DNA of 64,000 nucleotides, from contig JAINDL010000003.1 of the NCBI GenBank assembly GCA_019931245.1, positions 56,698 to 120,697 on the forward strand, read 5' to 3'. The stretch is from Bryobacteraceae bacterium CoA2 C42. Lineage in GTDB: Bacteria; Acidobacteriota; Terriglobia; Bryobacterales; Bryobacteraceae. Below the pieces are notes generated by a model. It saw only the letters and a list, made by a program, of their open reading frames with translations. It ran no database searches and was not told the DNA's origin. The translations under genes were made by a program, and so were the position numbers. Below are positions 1-8,667 of the stretch, in pieces (the first letter of the stretch is position 1; every line of letters begins with the position of its first letter).

Positions 1-39
1 AAAACGCATCGTGGGTTTCCTTTGCAGTTCCGTGAAGTA

Positions 40-74
40 GATATATCGTGATATATCAGAGTTGATTTGTCAAC
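40..74. promoter_or_regulatory. Palindromic operator candidates upstream of the GntR gene
   Basis: Two copies of the self-complementary octamer GATATATC lie at 40-47 and 50-57. They are followed by the inverted repeat GTTGA-TTTG-TCAAC at 61-74. All sit just before the ATG at 101. A GntR/FCD protein usually represses its own gene through short palindromes, so autoregulation is likely by inference. The block is AT-rich against a GC-rich background and may also contain the promoter. Confidence 0.45.
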
Positions 75-100
75 GACTTTTGGCTAGACTTTTATTGTTC

Positions 101-823
101 ATGGCTCATTCCCGGGGTGGTGCCCCTGCCAGTCTCTCCGATCAGGCCTACAGGGTCCTCCGGCGCCGGATCCTTACGGGAGAACTGCCGATGGGGGCCG
201 CGCTCTCCCGCCGCAAACTGGCCGCCGAACTTGGCATGAGCATCGTTCCGGTCGCCGAAGCCCTGCAGCGGCTCGAAGCCGAGGAACTGGTCGAAAGCCG
301 GCCGCGCGTGGGTACGCAGGTGAAGGTGCCGACGCCACAGGACGTCCGCGGCCATTACATGGTGCGCGAAGCGCTCGAAACGCAGTCGGCCCGCCTGTTT
401 GCTGAGAAGGCCACCGCGGCGGAGAAAGAAGAGATCCGCGCCCGGGCCGCCGAACTCGACCAGACCTACTCCGCCGCCGCTGCCGGGAAACTTTCCCGCG
501 AACAGATCTTCGACCTCCACCAGCGGCACATGGGCTTCCACATGCGCGTGGCCGAGTGCACCGGCTATGACGCGCTCTGCCGTGCCATGCAGCGCAATCA
601 GATCCTGACCCACAACTGGCTCTACGACACCGCCACCGACTGGCATCGCCTGCCCGCGCGCTTTCACGCCTCCCTGGCCGACGCGCTCTGCGTGGGCGAT
701 CCCGCCGTGGCCATGGCCGCCATGCGCTCCCATGTCACCTTCGGCATGGAGCAGGTCGTCGGCGAACTCGAAAAGGTGCTGCGGCAGCGCGAACCGGTCC
801 CCGGATCAAGCCGGATTGCGTAG
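101..823 (+). CDS. GntR family transcriptional regulator (FCD domain)
   Basis: A 240-residue regulator. Residues of about 10-80 form the GntR winged helix (SDQAYRVLRRRILTGELPMG, then the recognition-helix region RRKLAAELGMS and the wing ESRPRVGTQV). Residues of about 90-225 form an all-helical FCD ligand-binding domain, with candidate metal-ligand His residues in DLHQRHMGFHMRV and near FHASL and RSHVTFG. An in-frame TTG at 62 would put the start inside a palindromic operator, so I chose the ATG at 101. FCD regulators usually sense small carboxylates or sugar acids and control nearby catabolic genes. The neighbour is a convergent TonB receptor gene, so the target could be that locus or one left of the window. 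The ligand cannot be read from the sequence. Confidence 0.85.
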   Translation: MAHSRGGAPASLSDQAYRVLRRRILTGELPMGAALSRRKLAAELGMSIVPVAEALQRLEAEELVESRPRVGTQVKVPTPQDVRGHYMVREALETQSARLFAEKATAAEKEEIRARAAELDQTYSAAAAGKLSREQIFDLHQRHMGFHMRVAECTGYDALCRAMQRNQILTHNWLYDTATDWHRLPARFHASLADALCVGDPAVAMAAMRSHVTFGMEQVVGELEKVLRQREPVPGSSRIA

Positions 824-895
824 CCCGGCGCTGCGCTGCACCGGACTACGCCATTTGGGTCCTGCCGCCCCACCAAACGTCGGAACGCGATCCCG

Positions 896-3853
896 TCAGA
901 ACGTCAGCCGCGCATTGAATTGCACAACGCGCGCGCCCCGCGTCCCGGTGAATTTTCCAAAGTTCGCACTCCGAATGTTCGAGTCGAGCCCGCTGAAGTT
1001 CGTATGGTTGAACGCATTCAGCAGGTCACCGCGAATCTGCAACCGGTACCGTTCACTGATGTGGAAGTTCTTCGCCAAGCCCAAATCCAGGTTCCAGAAC
1101 CCCGGCAGCCGTAGCGCGTTTCGACCCAGGTTGCCGGGACGAATCGGCGCGCCGCTCGCCGTCACCTGCGGCACTTCCGCGAAAGCCGCCCGGTTCAGAT
1201 AGAACAGATTCGTCTTCGGGGTCGACGCATACACCGGCCCGCCTACATAGTCCAACCGCTGTCCCGGGATCGAGGAGGGATTGCCGATGCTGAACGGTCC
1301 ACCCGTCGCCGCGAAATAGACGCCACTCAGTTGCCACCCACCCAGCGTCAGCCGCTGCCACGCGGACTTGCTCGTGCGCGCAAACGGCAACTCATAAAGG
1401 AAGTCGCTGTTGAACCGGTGCCGGACATCCGTCGGGCCGGGACCCCACTCCGCCCGCAGGTTGTCATTATCCTGCGGCCGCTGACTGTTCAACAGCAGGT
1501 CGCCGTCGCTGAACGTCAACTGCTTGGCCCACGTGTGGTGGACGTTGAACAGGAAGTTGTTCGAAAGCCGCTTCCGGACCGACGTCTGCCAGGATTCGTA
1601 ACGGCTCCGGTCGCTGCCATCATAGCTGCGATAAGTCCCCAGCGCCGGATTCGGCCGCACACCGGTAATCCGATTCACCTGGTTCAAATCGCGCACCATG
1701 TTCAGTTTCAATCCGCGGGTTCCCACGTAGCTGGTTTCGAGGACAATTGTGTTGGTCAACTGACGCTGAATCCCCAACTGGAACTGCAGCGAATAGGGAT
1801 TCACATAATCCTCGCTCAACACGGCGGCCGGCGCCAGCGCCGCGCCTTTCACGAGCGGCAGCACCTTGGCGTTCTCCACCGGGTAACGGAGGACGCTGAA
1901 CTGTAGCGCATCGGCCCGCGAAAAGATGCGCCGGAACGGCTCGTCAATGGCGTTCTGCACCAGATCCACGGGCCCGCCGAACATGTTCCGCGGATTGACG
2001 AAGACGCCGGTGCCGCCCCGCAACACGGTCTTCGAGTTTTCGTCGAGGCTATAGGCAAACCCGAGGCGGGGGGAGAAGTTGTTCCGGTCCGCCTGGTAGA
2101 TCTGATCCGGCGGCAGCAGCTTGCCCGCCCCGAAATTGGCAATGTTGAACAGCCGCTTGTCCCGCTCCTGCGGCACCGAGAAGTAGTCGTAGCGAATGCC
2201 GAGATTCAGCGTCAGCCGCCGGTTCACCCGGAAGTCGTCCTGCACAAAACCACCCAGTTGCCACTGCGTCATCTGGAAGGGCAGCACGCCAAAGGTTACC
2301 TGAATATTGCTCGGAATATTGGCCAGGAAGTCCGCCTCATTGGCGTATCTCAAGTCGGGCGATTCAATGTTTACCCGACGGATTGCCCGGGTCAAATAGA
2401 TCATGCCCATCTTCAAATTATGCCGACCAATGGTCCGGGCTGAAATGTTTTCAAACGATACCGTCTCGCCCGAACGGCCGAGCGTCTCGCCGCCCGCGCT
2501 AAAGCCGAGATTACCCGAAATCCCCGCCACGCCCAGGGTGTATATGTTATCCACCCGGTTGACGACATTATGGTTCACACCAAACCGCGTTTCGTTCGTC
2601 CAAGTTGGTCGCGTATAGATCAGGTTCGCCGTTCCCGATTCCGTGATGCCGGTGAACGTCTGCGGATTTTGCAGCGCAATGCGCGGATTCTGCACATAAG
2701 GACGGCCGCGCGTGTACCGCGCGCTCATGATCAGGTTGTCCTTGATGTGATAGTCCACGCGCGACACCGCATGGTTATCCCGCCCCGGATTCGCCGCGTT
2801 GGTCACGAAAAAGGCGTTGACCGCCCCCGGCGCGCTCGGCGCCGTCGGCAGGGGAAACAGGTCAAAGTACGGCTTGTAGGCCGGCACTGCCGCAATCGCC
2901 CGGGCGCGGAACTCCGCGGTCGGAACGTTGCCGCTGATGGTCAGCGCGCGCACCTGGCGATAAGCCTCGAAGACTCCAAAGACAAACAGCTTGTCCTTGA
3001 TGATCCGCCCGCCAAAGGAGCCCCCAAACTGGTTGTACACGAGCGGCCCTTTGATCGCGGCAAACTGCGGACGCGCGGCAAAGTTCTCCACCTGATTGTT
3101 CAGGAACAAACTTCCGTGATACTCGTTTGTCCCGCTCTTGGTGATAATGTTGATCCCACCCGACATCGTGTTGGCCACCTCGGCCGACGGGATGCCTTTG
3201 GTTACCGCCAGCTCCGAGATCGCCTCCATACTCACCGTCTTGATCGGGTTGAAGTTGCCCGACATGCCCAACGACGGCGCCTCCGGGTCGGCTTCGGCGT
3301 CCGCGCCGTCTACCGTCAGTCGGAAGCCCGAACCCGGCAAGCCATTCATCGAAACTCCGTTGCCTTGGGTGGTAATCCCGGTCCCCAGGCCAACCATGTT
3401 CGTCCAGTCGCGCCGTGCCAGCGGCAACTCTCGCACCTCGGCTTCAATCTTCCCCTCCCGCTGCTCGGCGGAAACGGTATTGATCTGCGGCGTCGAGGCC
3501 GACACCTCCACCACTTCCGACACGTTCCCCAGATCCAGCTTGTACTCGAGACCCACCCGCTGACCGGCGCTCAACTCAATGCCGCTGCGCCGCTGCTGCT
3601 TGAAGCCTGTGGCCTCGATGCTGATGGTGTACTTGCCCACGGCCAGAAAGGCGGCCGTGAACTCCCCGGCGGCATCCGAAACGGTATTGACGCGGGCGTT
3701 CGTCCCTTCGTTGAGAAGAGCAATCTTGGCTTGCGCGATAGCCGCGCCGGAGGGATCAATCACCCGTCCGTACACGGTAGCGGTAGTTACCTGGGCATGC
3801 GCGGGCAAAAGGCTCACCAGCGCAATCAAAGCGGCGAAATGTCTGCAGTTCAT
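896..3853 (-). CDS. TonB-dependent receptor, Oar-like, with carboxypeptidase-regulatory domain (receptor 1)
   Basis: A 985-residue outer-membrane transporter. A signal peptide (about 1-20, ending PAHAQ) is followed by a carboxypeptidase-regulatory-like beta-sandwich (about 23-105, with GRVIDPSGAAIAQAKIALL). Next come a plug domain (about 125-240, with the conserved ITKSGTNEYHGSLF segment) and a long beta-barrel. The chain ends in Phe (NARLTF), the usual BAM recognition signal. Such receptors in acidobacteria are thought to import oligosaccharides or other large ligands with TonB-ExbBD, none of which is encoded here. Its ATG overlaps the TGA of the upstream dehydrogenase by 4 nt, so the two are probably one transcript. 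The substrate is unknown. Confidence 0.92.
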   Translation of the reverse strand: MNCRHFAALIALVSLLPAHAQVTTATVYGRVIDPSGAAIAQAKIALLNEGTNARVNTVSDAAGEFTAAFLAVGKYTISIEATGFKQQRRSGIELSAGQRVGLEYKLDLGNVSEVVEVSASTPQINTVSAEQREGKIEAEVRELPLARRDWTNMVGLGTGITTQGNGVSMNGLPGSGFRLTVDGADAEADPEAPSLGMSGNFNPIKTVSMEAISELAVTKGIPSAEVANTMSGGINIITKSGTNEYHGSLFLNNQVENFAARPQFAAIKGPLVYNQFGGSFGGRIIKDKLFVFGVFEAYRQVRALTISGNVPTAEFRARAIAAVPAYKPYFDLFPLPTAPSAPGAVNAFFVTNAANPGRDNHAVSRVDYHIKDNLIMSARYTRGRPYVQNPRIALQNPQTFTGITESGTANLIYTRPTWTNETRFGVNHNVVNRVDNIYTLGVAGISGNLGFSAGGETLGRSGETVSFENISARTIGRHNLKMGMIYLTRAIRRVNIESPDLRYANEADFLANIPSNIQVTFGVLPFQMTQWQLGGFVQDDFRVNRRLTLNLGIRYDYFSVPQERDKRLFNIANFGAGKLLPPDQIYQADRNNFSPRLGFAYSLDENSKTVLRGGTGVFVNPRNMFGGPVDLVQNAIDEPFRRIFSRADALQFSVLRYPVENAKVLPLVKGAALAPAAVLSEDYVNPYSLQFQLGIQRQLTNTIVLETSYVGTRGLKLNMVRDLNQVNRITGVRPNPALGTYRSYDGSDRSRYESWQTSVRKRLSNNFLFNVHHTWAKQLTFSDGDLLLNSQRPQDNDNLRAEWGPGPTDVRHRFNSDFLYELPFARTSKSAWQRLTLGGWQLSGVYFAATGGPFSIGNPSSIPGQRLDYVGGPVYASTPKTNLFYLNRAAFAEVPQVTASGAPIRPGNLGRNALRLPGFWNLDLGLAKNFHISERYRLQIRGDLLNAFNHTNFSGLDSNIRSANFGKFTGTRGARVVQFNARLTF

Positions 3854-4779
3854 TCGATCAGTTTCCTGGGGTTAGAGTCGGAGTGAGAGTGGATCAAGGA
3901 TCGCTGAAAGACCTTGATAATCGCGCTGTTGTCGGACGCACCCCACCCGGCCTCGGCGGCGGCGCGCAATAACATCTCATGAACATCGGTCAACGGCAGG
4001 CTGGCGCCGTGGGCCCGTCCCTGCTTTTGAATCAAGTCAACATCCTTCCAGTGCTGCGCCAGCCGGGCTTCCGGAGTAAAGTCCTCGTCGAGCATCTTCC
4101 GCCCCTTGCTATCCATCGCTCGCGAGTACGCGGGGCCGGCCCGCAAAACCGCCAGCGCCAGTCCCGGATCAATCCCGCAACTCCGCGCAAACTCGAGCCC
4201 CTCGGCCAGCACCGCGCGCTGCAGGCCCAGCACCAGGTTCAGCACCAGCTTCATGCTGCTTCCGCTGCCGGCCTCGCCCGTATGAAAAACCGTCGCGGCA
4301 AAGCTGCGCAGCAGCGGCTCCACCGCCGCAAACGCCTCCGCCGACCCGCCGCACATCACCATCCCTTCCCCCGCCGCAATCTGCCGGCTCGACCCGCCCA
4401 GCGTCGCGTCCAGATAATGAGCCCCCTCGCCCCGCAGCCGCCGGGCCGCCGTCGCCGCACTGTCCGGATCCCCCGTCGTCGTGTCCACAATCAGGCTGCC
4501 TCCCCGCACCACCGGCAGCACCCGGTCCACTACCGTGGCCACCTCCGCCGGGCCGGGCAAACTGAGCAGCAGGCACGAACAACGCGCCGCCACCTCCGCC
4601 TCGCCAGCCCCCCACGTGGCCCCGGCCGCCTCAATCCGCCCCCGCGCCTCGGCCGCCGGATCGTACGCCAACACGCTCCATCCCGCCGCCATCACCCGCT
4701 GCGCCAGCGCCGTGCCCACCAGGCCGTAACCCAGCAGGCCGATCGACTCTTTTTCGGATAGCGAAATTACTTTCGGCAT
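3850..4779 (-). CDS. NAD(P)-dependent 3-hydroxyisobutyrate dehydrogenase family oxidoreductase
   Basis: A 309-residue cytoplasmic beta-hydroxyacid dehydrogenase. The N-terminal Rossmann motif GLLGYGLVGTAL (about 14-25) binds the dinucleotide. The substrate-binding segment DATLGGSSRQIAAGEG lies at about 124-139, and the catalytic lysine is K177 in GSSMKLVLN with N181. Family members oxidise 3-hydroxyisobutyrate, tartronate semialdehyde, glycerate or similar acids, and which one applies here is not visible. The stop overlaps the start of TonB receptor 1 in an ATGA, suggesting co-expression with an uptake receptor. The start lies back to back with a divergent IclR gene, whose product is the natural candidate regulator. 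An upstream carboxylic or sugar-acid pathway is my inference. Confidence 0.88.
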   Translation of the reverse strand: MPKVISLSEKESIGLLGYGLVGTALAQRVMAAGWSVLAYDPAAEARGRIEAAGATWGAGEAEVAARCSCLLLSLPGPAEVATVVDRVLPVVRGGSLIVDTTTGDPDSAATAARRLRGEGAHYLDATLGGSSRQIAAGEGMVMCGGSAEAFAAVEPLLRSFAATVFHTGEAGSGSSMKLVLNLVLGLQRAVLAEGLEFARSCGIDPGLALAVLRAGPAYSRAMDSKGRKMLDEDFTPEARLAQHWKDVDLIQKQGRAHGASLPLTDVHEMLLRAAAEAGWGASDNSAIIKVFQRSLIHSHSDSNPRKLIE

Positions 4780-4805
4780 TGCCCAAGGCAGGCTATCATA
4801 GGCGT

Positions 4806-5648
4806 GTGAGCAAGGTCAATGGCGCCGCCAGCGCCCCCTCCGATACCAGAAATCCGGATACCAAAAGTCAGGTGCTGTCCCTCGCCAAGGGCTTCCGCGT
4901 TCTCGAAGCCTTCGATAGCGATCATCCCGAACTCACCCTCAGCCAGATCGCCGCCCGCACCGGCCTCGACCCCGGCACCGCCTTCCGCCTCACCCGTACC
5001 CTCGTCGACCTCCACTACCTCGCCGAAGTGCCCGGTGCCAAGCGCTACCACCTCAGCCTCAAAGTCCTCGCCCTCGGCTTTCACGCCATCGCCCGCATGA
5101 ACCCCCAGGATAGCGCCCGCCCTGTGCTTCGCTCCCTCGTCGGAAAGGTACGGGAAGCCGCCAGCATCGGCATGCTCGACGGCGCCGACGTCGTCTACGT
5201 CGATCGCGTCCACGCTGGTCTCGTCCGCCTCGGCGTCGATGTCCGTATCGGCTCCCGCGTTCCGGTCTACTCCTCGGCCATCGGCCAGGCGCTCATCGCG
5301 CATCTACCCAAGGTCGAACGCACCCGCATCCTCAACCTCCGTCCCCGCGTCAAAGTTACCCCTTCCTCCCCCACCACCCTGGCCGAACTCGAAACTCGCC
5401 TCGCCGCCGTTCGGGAAAAAGGCTACGCCCTCTCCGACCAGGAATCCGTCCCCGGACTGCGCATCATCGCCGCCCCCGTTCTCGACGCCGACGGCATGCC
5501 CTATGCCGCCGTCAGTGTCGCCAGCCCCGCTCTCACCCGATCGCTCGAAGAGTTCGTCTCCGCCTCCGTCGAACCGGTTCGCAAAGCGGCCCAGGACCTC
5601 GCCACCATCTATCGCCTCTCGGGCGCCATCTCCAACCCGGTTTCCTAA
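4806..5648 (+). CDS. IclR family transcriptional regulator
   Basis: A 280-residue regulator with an N-terminal winged helix (about 15-75: SQVLSLAKGFRVLEAF, then LTLSQIAARTGLDPGTAFRL) and a C-terminal GAF-like effector domain (about 90-265, with GSRVPVYSSAIGQALIAHL). The first in-frame TTG at 4779 abuts the start of the divergent dehydrogenase gene, so the GTG at 4806, leading into the variable N-terminal tail, is preferred. IclR proteins generally control adjacent aromatic or sugar-acid catabolic genes. Here the short divergent region suggests control of the dehydrogenase/TonB receptor 1 pair. The ligand is unknown. Confidence 0.9.
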   Translation: MSKVNGAASAPSDTRNPDTKSQVLSLAKGFRVLEAFDSDHPELTLSQIAARTGLDPGTAFRLTRTLVDLHYLAEVPGAKRYHLSLKVLALGFHAIARMNPQDSARPVLRSLVGKVREAASIGMLDGADVVYVDRVHAGLVRLGVDVRIGSRVPVYSSAIGQALIAHLPKVERTRILNLRPRVKVTPSSPTTLAELETRLAAVREKGYALSDQESVPGLRIIAAPVLDADGMPYAAVSVASPALTRSLEEFVSASVEPVRKAAQDLATIYRLSGAISNPVS

Positions 5649-5661
5649 GGAGCATTCCCCC

Positions 5662-6714
5662 GTGCAACGTCGTACATTTCTCGCCGCCGCCGCGCCCGCC
5701 ATCCACGCCACGGCGAAATCCGGCCACCGCCGGCCCGTGCTCGGTAGCGGCGCCTACACCTACGAAGCCATTCACGACTGGGCCCGCCTGCCCCGCTCTC
5801 TCGCCCTCGGCAACACCCACGGCATCTGCGAAGACGCCCAGGGCCACCTCTACGTGGCCCACACCGTCCATCGCTCCAGCCAAGCCCGCGATGCCCTCCT
5901 CGTCTTCGACGAAAAAGGCAAACTCGTCCGCCGCTGGGGCAGCGAATTCCAGGGCGGCGCCCACGGTCTCCACCTCGCCCGCGAAGGCCGCGACGAATTC
6001 CTCTATCTCGTCGACACCGGAAAAGGACGCCAGTCCGGCATCGACCCCGCCCACACCTGGATGGTCAAGATGACGCTCCGCGGCGAAGAGGTCTTCCGCA
6101 TCGGCTACCCCAAAGAGTCGCCGCACTACAAACTCGACAAAGACGGCCGCCCCGCCACCAAATTCTCGCCCACCAACGTCGCCCTCGCCCCCAATGGCGA
6201 TATCTACATCGCCGATGGCTACGGCTCCTACTTCATCAACCAGTACGACGCCAAGGGCGCCTTCCTCCGCTCCTTCGGCGGCCAGGGAACCGCCGCTGGA
6301 CAATTAGCCAGCCCCCACGGCCTCATCCTCGACCGCCGCGGCCCCGCCCCCTCCCTGCTTGTCGCCGACCGCAGTAATCACCGTCTGCAGCGCTTCACCC
6401 TCGACGGTCGCCACCTCGCGTTCCACACCGGCGTCAATCTCCCCTGCCATCTCCATGAACAGAACGGGGTCATGGTGATCCCGGACCTCGCCGCCCGCGT
6501 CACCCTGCTCAGCCCCGGCAACCAGGTCATCGCCCACCTCGGCGAAGACACCACCGGCAATTGGATGGACCTCCGCAAACGCCCTCGCACCGAGTTCCTC
6601 GCCGGCAAGTTCGTCTCCCCGCACGGCGCCTGCTTCGACCATGCCGGCAACATCTTCGTCGTCGAATGGGTCGAGGTCGGCCGGATTACCAAACTCCGCA
6701 AACTCAGCGCCTAG
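5662..6714 (+). CDS. Exported NHL-repeat six-bladed beta-propeller protein
   Basis: A 350-residue protein starting at GTG 5662, with GGAG upstream at about 5649. The N-terminus reads MQRRTFLAAAAPAIHA, a short twin-arginine-like export signal. Repeated NHL-type blades are visible, for example THGICEDAQGHLYVAHT, FSPTNVALAPNGDIYIADGY, LASPHGLILDRRG and VSPHGACFDHAGNIFVVEW. NHL propellers bind ligands or act as lyases or lactonases, and no catalytic assignment is possible here. It follows the IclR gene by 13 nt on the same strand and may be co-transcribed. The last 11 nt overlap the convergent DUF6807 gene. The longer open frame beginning at 5239 is an out-of-frame artefact across the IclR gene. 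Confidence 0.85.
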   Translation: MQRRTFLAAAAPAIHATAKSGHRRPVLGSGAYTYEAIHDWARLPRSLALGNTHGICEDAQGHLYVAHTVHRSSQARDALLVFDEKGKLVRRWGSEFQGGAHGLHLAREGRDEFLYLVDTGKGRQSGIDPAHTWMVKMTLRGEEVFRIGYPKESPHYKLDKDGRPATKFSPTNVALAPNGDIYIADGYGSYFINQYDAKGAFLRSFGGQGTAAGQLASPHGLILDRRGPAPSLLVADRSNHRLQRFTLDGRHLAFHTGVNLPCHLHEQNGVMVIPDLAARVTLLSPGNQVIAHLGEDTTGNWMDLRKRPRTEFLAGKFVSPHGACFDHAGNIFVVEWVEVGRITKLRKLSA

Positions 6715-7642
6715 CCCACTCCCCGTGCAGCTTTTCGATGGCGGCCGGCTCGAGCGGCCCCTCGTGTACCACCACGCGGTACCGCAGCCGCAGCTGTTTT
6801 CCCGCCGCCAGCGTGTAGCTGCCGTCCGGCCCCTTGCCCTTACTGAAGCTCTTGGTCGCAAACGGATTCGCCGCGCACAAGCTATAGCCCCGCGCGTGCC
6901 ACGCCGTCGGATACCGCAAATTCCCGGGATGATCAAAAATCGCCACCCCCGTAGGCACCCCGTCAAGCACAGCCGAATAATCCACCCAGTGCGCCGCCTT
7001 GCCCCAGATCTTCTCCGTCGTTTCGAGGCCGCTCGAGTTACGCAGCTTCGCCCCGCGGTCCTGCCGGAAGGCGTCATTCAGCCGGAACGCGAAACCGCCG
7101 TCGTCGGTATCTCCAAACACGAGCGGCTCACCCTGGTCGGCGTCCATCGTGATCGTGGCGTCAATCAGCCGCAGACTCCCCCGGTCGGCAATCATCCACT
7201 CCTGCCGCATCGACCCGAGCGCCTTCCCGGCCGGCGTGACCATCGAAAACGCCGCCGTCACCGCCGCCCCCCTGCCCCGCTTCCGGACCACCGGAGCGCC
7301 CTTCTCGACCAGCCGCGAAGTCTTCTCCCGGCCCTGCTCCCGCCAAAAGTCCTGTCCGTTAATGATCCCGTGGCCATACCAGAGCCCGCGATGCCAGATG
7401 TGGTCCGTCTGCTCCCCGGCTATCTTCTCAAGCGGGTACCCCCGCGAAATCGCCTTGCCCGATACGGTCCGGATCGGGTACAGAAACGGCTTGTCCCACT
7501 CCGGCCCGCAGTAGAAGGAAGCGGCCTCCTTCCCGTTCACGACAAGCGGAACACGCCCCGCGGGTTCCGCCGCCAGCAGGGCGGAGCCGGAAGAGAGCAG
7601 CCAGGGAGAAGATAACAAAAATGTTCGGCGATCAATCGGCAT
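6704..7642 (-). CDS. DUF6807 (PmoA-like) family exported protein
   Basis: A 312-residue protein with a Tat-like leader (DRRTFLLSSPWLLSSGSALL). The DUF6807 signature follows: FYCGPEWDKPFLYPIRT, then DHIWHRGLWYGHGIINGQDFW. It ends in a beta-rich region, with VAIFDHPGNLRYPTAWHARG. The older Pfam label 'methane oxygenase PmoA' does not imply methane oxidation. These proteins often accompany Gfo/Idh/MocA enzymes in planctomycete and acidobacterial sugar loci, and their function is unresolved. It is the last gene of a three-gene minus-strand operon: its ATG overlaps the TAA of the upstream oxidoreductase by one base. The GH-W-H-rich segment could bind metal, which is speculative. Confidence 0.82.
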   Translation of the reverse strand: MPIDRRTFLLSSPWLLSSGSALLAAEPAGRVPLVVNGKEAASFYCGPEWDKPFLYPIRTVSGKAISRGYPLEKIAGEQTDHIWHRGLWYGHGIINGQDFWREQGREKTSRLVEKGAPVVRKRGRGAAVTAAFSMVTPAGKALGSMRQEWMIADRGSLRLIDATITMDADQGEPLVFGDTDDGGFAFRLNDAFRQDRGAKLRNSSGLETTEKIWGKAAHWVDYSAVLDGVPTGVAIFDHPGNLRYPTAWHARGYSLCAANPFATKSFSKGKGPDGSYTLAAGKQLRLRYRVVVHEGPLEPAAIEKLHGEWARR

Positions 7643-8667
7643 TAGAGCATCTCACAAGCAGTCAAAAGCGTCTGCTGAATTTCCAGTTCCTGTTCGAGCG
7701 ATACGACCAGCTTCCGCTCGCCGCGTACCGCCGCGGCCAAGTCCATAAAGTCCGCGGCGTAACGGGTGTAGGGCGGCAGCGGAACCGTCTGCAATCCCTT
7801 CTGGTAAGGACCCGCGGCTTTGGCCAGATCAATGGTTAACACCGGGGCCTCCAACGGCCGGATCACCGCCGTTCCGTTCGTCCCCAGCACCTCAAAGCAA
7901 CGGTATGCGCCGGAGCTTGGCTGCAACGTGGCGCTCTGGATAATCGCCATCGCCCGCGGATATTCAAAAACCGCCGCCGTGTTGTCCCGCAACTCATCCC
8001 GGTGGTCGCTGTCTTTCCGCAAAAACGGCGTCACTTTCGACGGTACGCCCAACAAGCGCACCAGCGCATCAATCAGGTGTGCCCCCAACTCAAACATCAG
8101 CCCGCCCCGGAACATCCCCCACTCCGGTCTCCGCGACGCGTCGATCAGCGTGTTGATCTGCCCCCGCACCATGTAAACCTCGCCCAGGTAACCCGCCCGC
8201 ACCGCGGCAATTACCTTGTCAAAGCCCGGGTGATACCGCCACATATACCCGCTCTGCAGCAGCAGGTTGCGCTTCCGCGCCGCATCCACCAACTGCTTCA
8301 TGCCCCCTAAGGTATCCGCCGGCGGCTTCTCCACGTGCACATGCTTGCCGTTCTCTAGAGCGCGCAGCGCCAGCCGGAAGTGATCTTTCACCGCGCCCTC
8401 CACCGCCACCACGCGGGCGCTCCCGCCCAGCGCTTCGTCGGCCGCCAGCAGCCGGATCCCCGCCGCCGCGTACTTCTGCCGCAACGCCGGATCTTCCTCC
8501 CAAACCCCCAGCAGTTCGAACTCCGCCGAATCCTGGCACAGCCTCGCCTTGGCAAAAGCGTGCGAATGGCTCCCGCCCGCGAATGCAATCGGAATCTTGG
8601 CCGCCCCGTGAGCGGACCGCGCCGCCGCGGCCGCCGCCAGAAAAGTCCGCCGGTCCATCGGCCTCAT
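7642..8667 (-). CDS. Gfo/Idh/MocA family oxidoreductase, Tat-exported (operon gene 2)
   Basis: A 341-residue protein. The N-terminus MRPMDRRTFLAAAAAA is Tat-like. A Rossmann half follows, although the usual GxGxxG is degenerate (IAFAGGSHSHAFA). The family hallmark HVHVEKPPADTLGGM and a downstream GAHLIDALVRLLG are present. The ATG at 8667 overlaps the TGA of the upstream oxidoreductase (ATGA), which fixes this start over the longer upstream extension. Family enzymes use NAD(P) on sugars or cyclitols, and exported members usually carry a tightly bound cofactor. The loss of a canonical glycine loop here may mean altered cofactor binding. Confidence 0.87.
   Translation of the reverse strand: MRPMDRRTFLAAAAAARSAHGAAKIPIAFAGGSHSHAFAKARLCQDSAEFELLGVWEEDPALRQKYAAAGIRLLAADEALGGSARVVAVEGAVKDHFRLALRALENGKHVHVEKPPADTLGGMKQLVDAARKRNLLLQSGYMWRYHPGFDKVIAAVRAGYLGEVYMVRGQINTLIDASRRPEWGMFRGGLMFELGAHLIDALVRLLGVPSKVTPFLRKDSDHRDELRDNTAAVFEYPRAMAIIQSATLQPSSGAYRCFEVLGTNGTAVIRPLEAPVLTIDLAKAAGPYQKGLQTVPLPPYTRYAADFMDLAAAVRGERKLVVSLEQELEIQQTLLTACEML

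Noticed and set aside
5239..5661. N-terminal extension of the NHL-propeller frame
   Set aside because: It overlaps the IclR gene out of frame and is Ser/Pro-rich; GTG 5662 has a ribosome binding site and an export signal.
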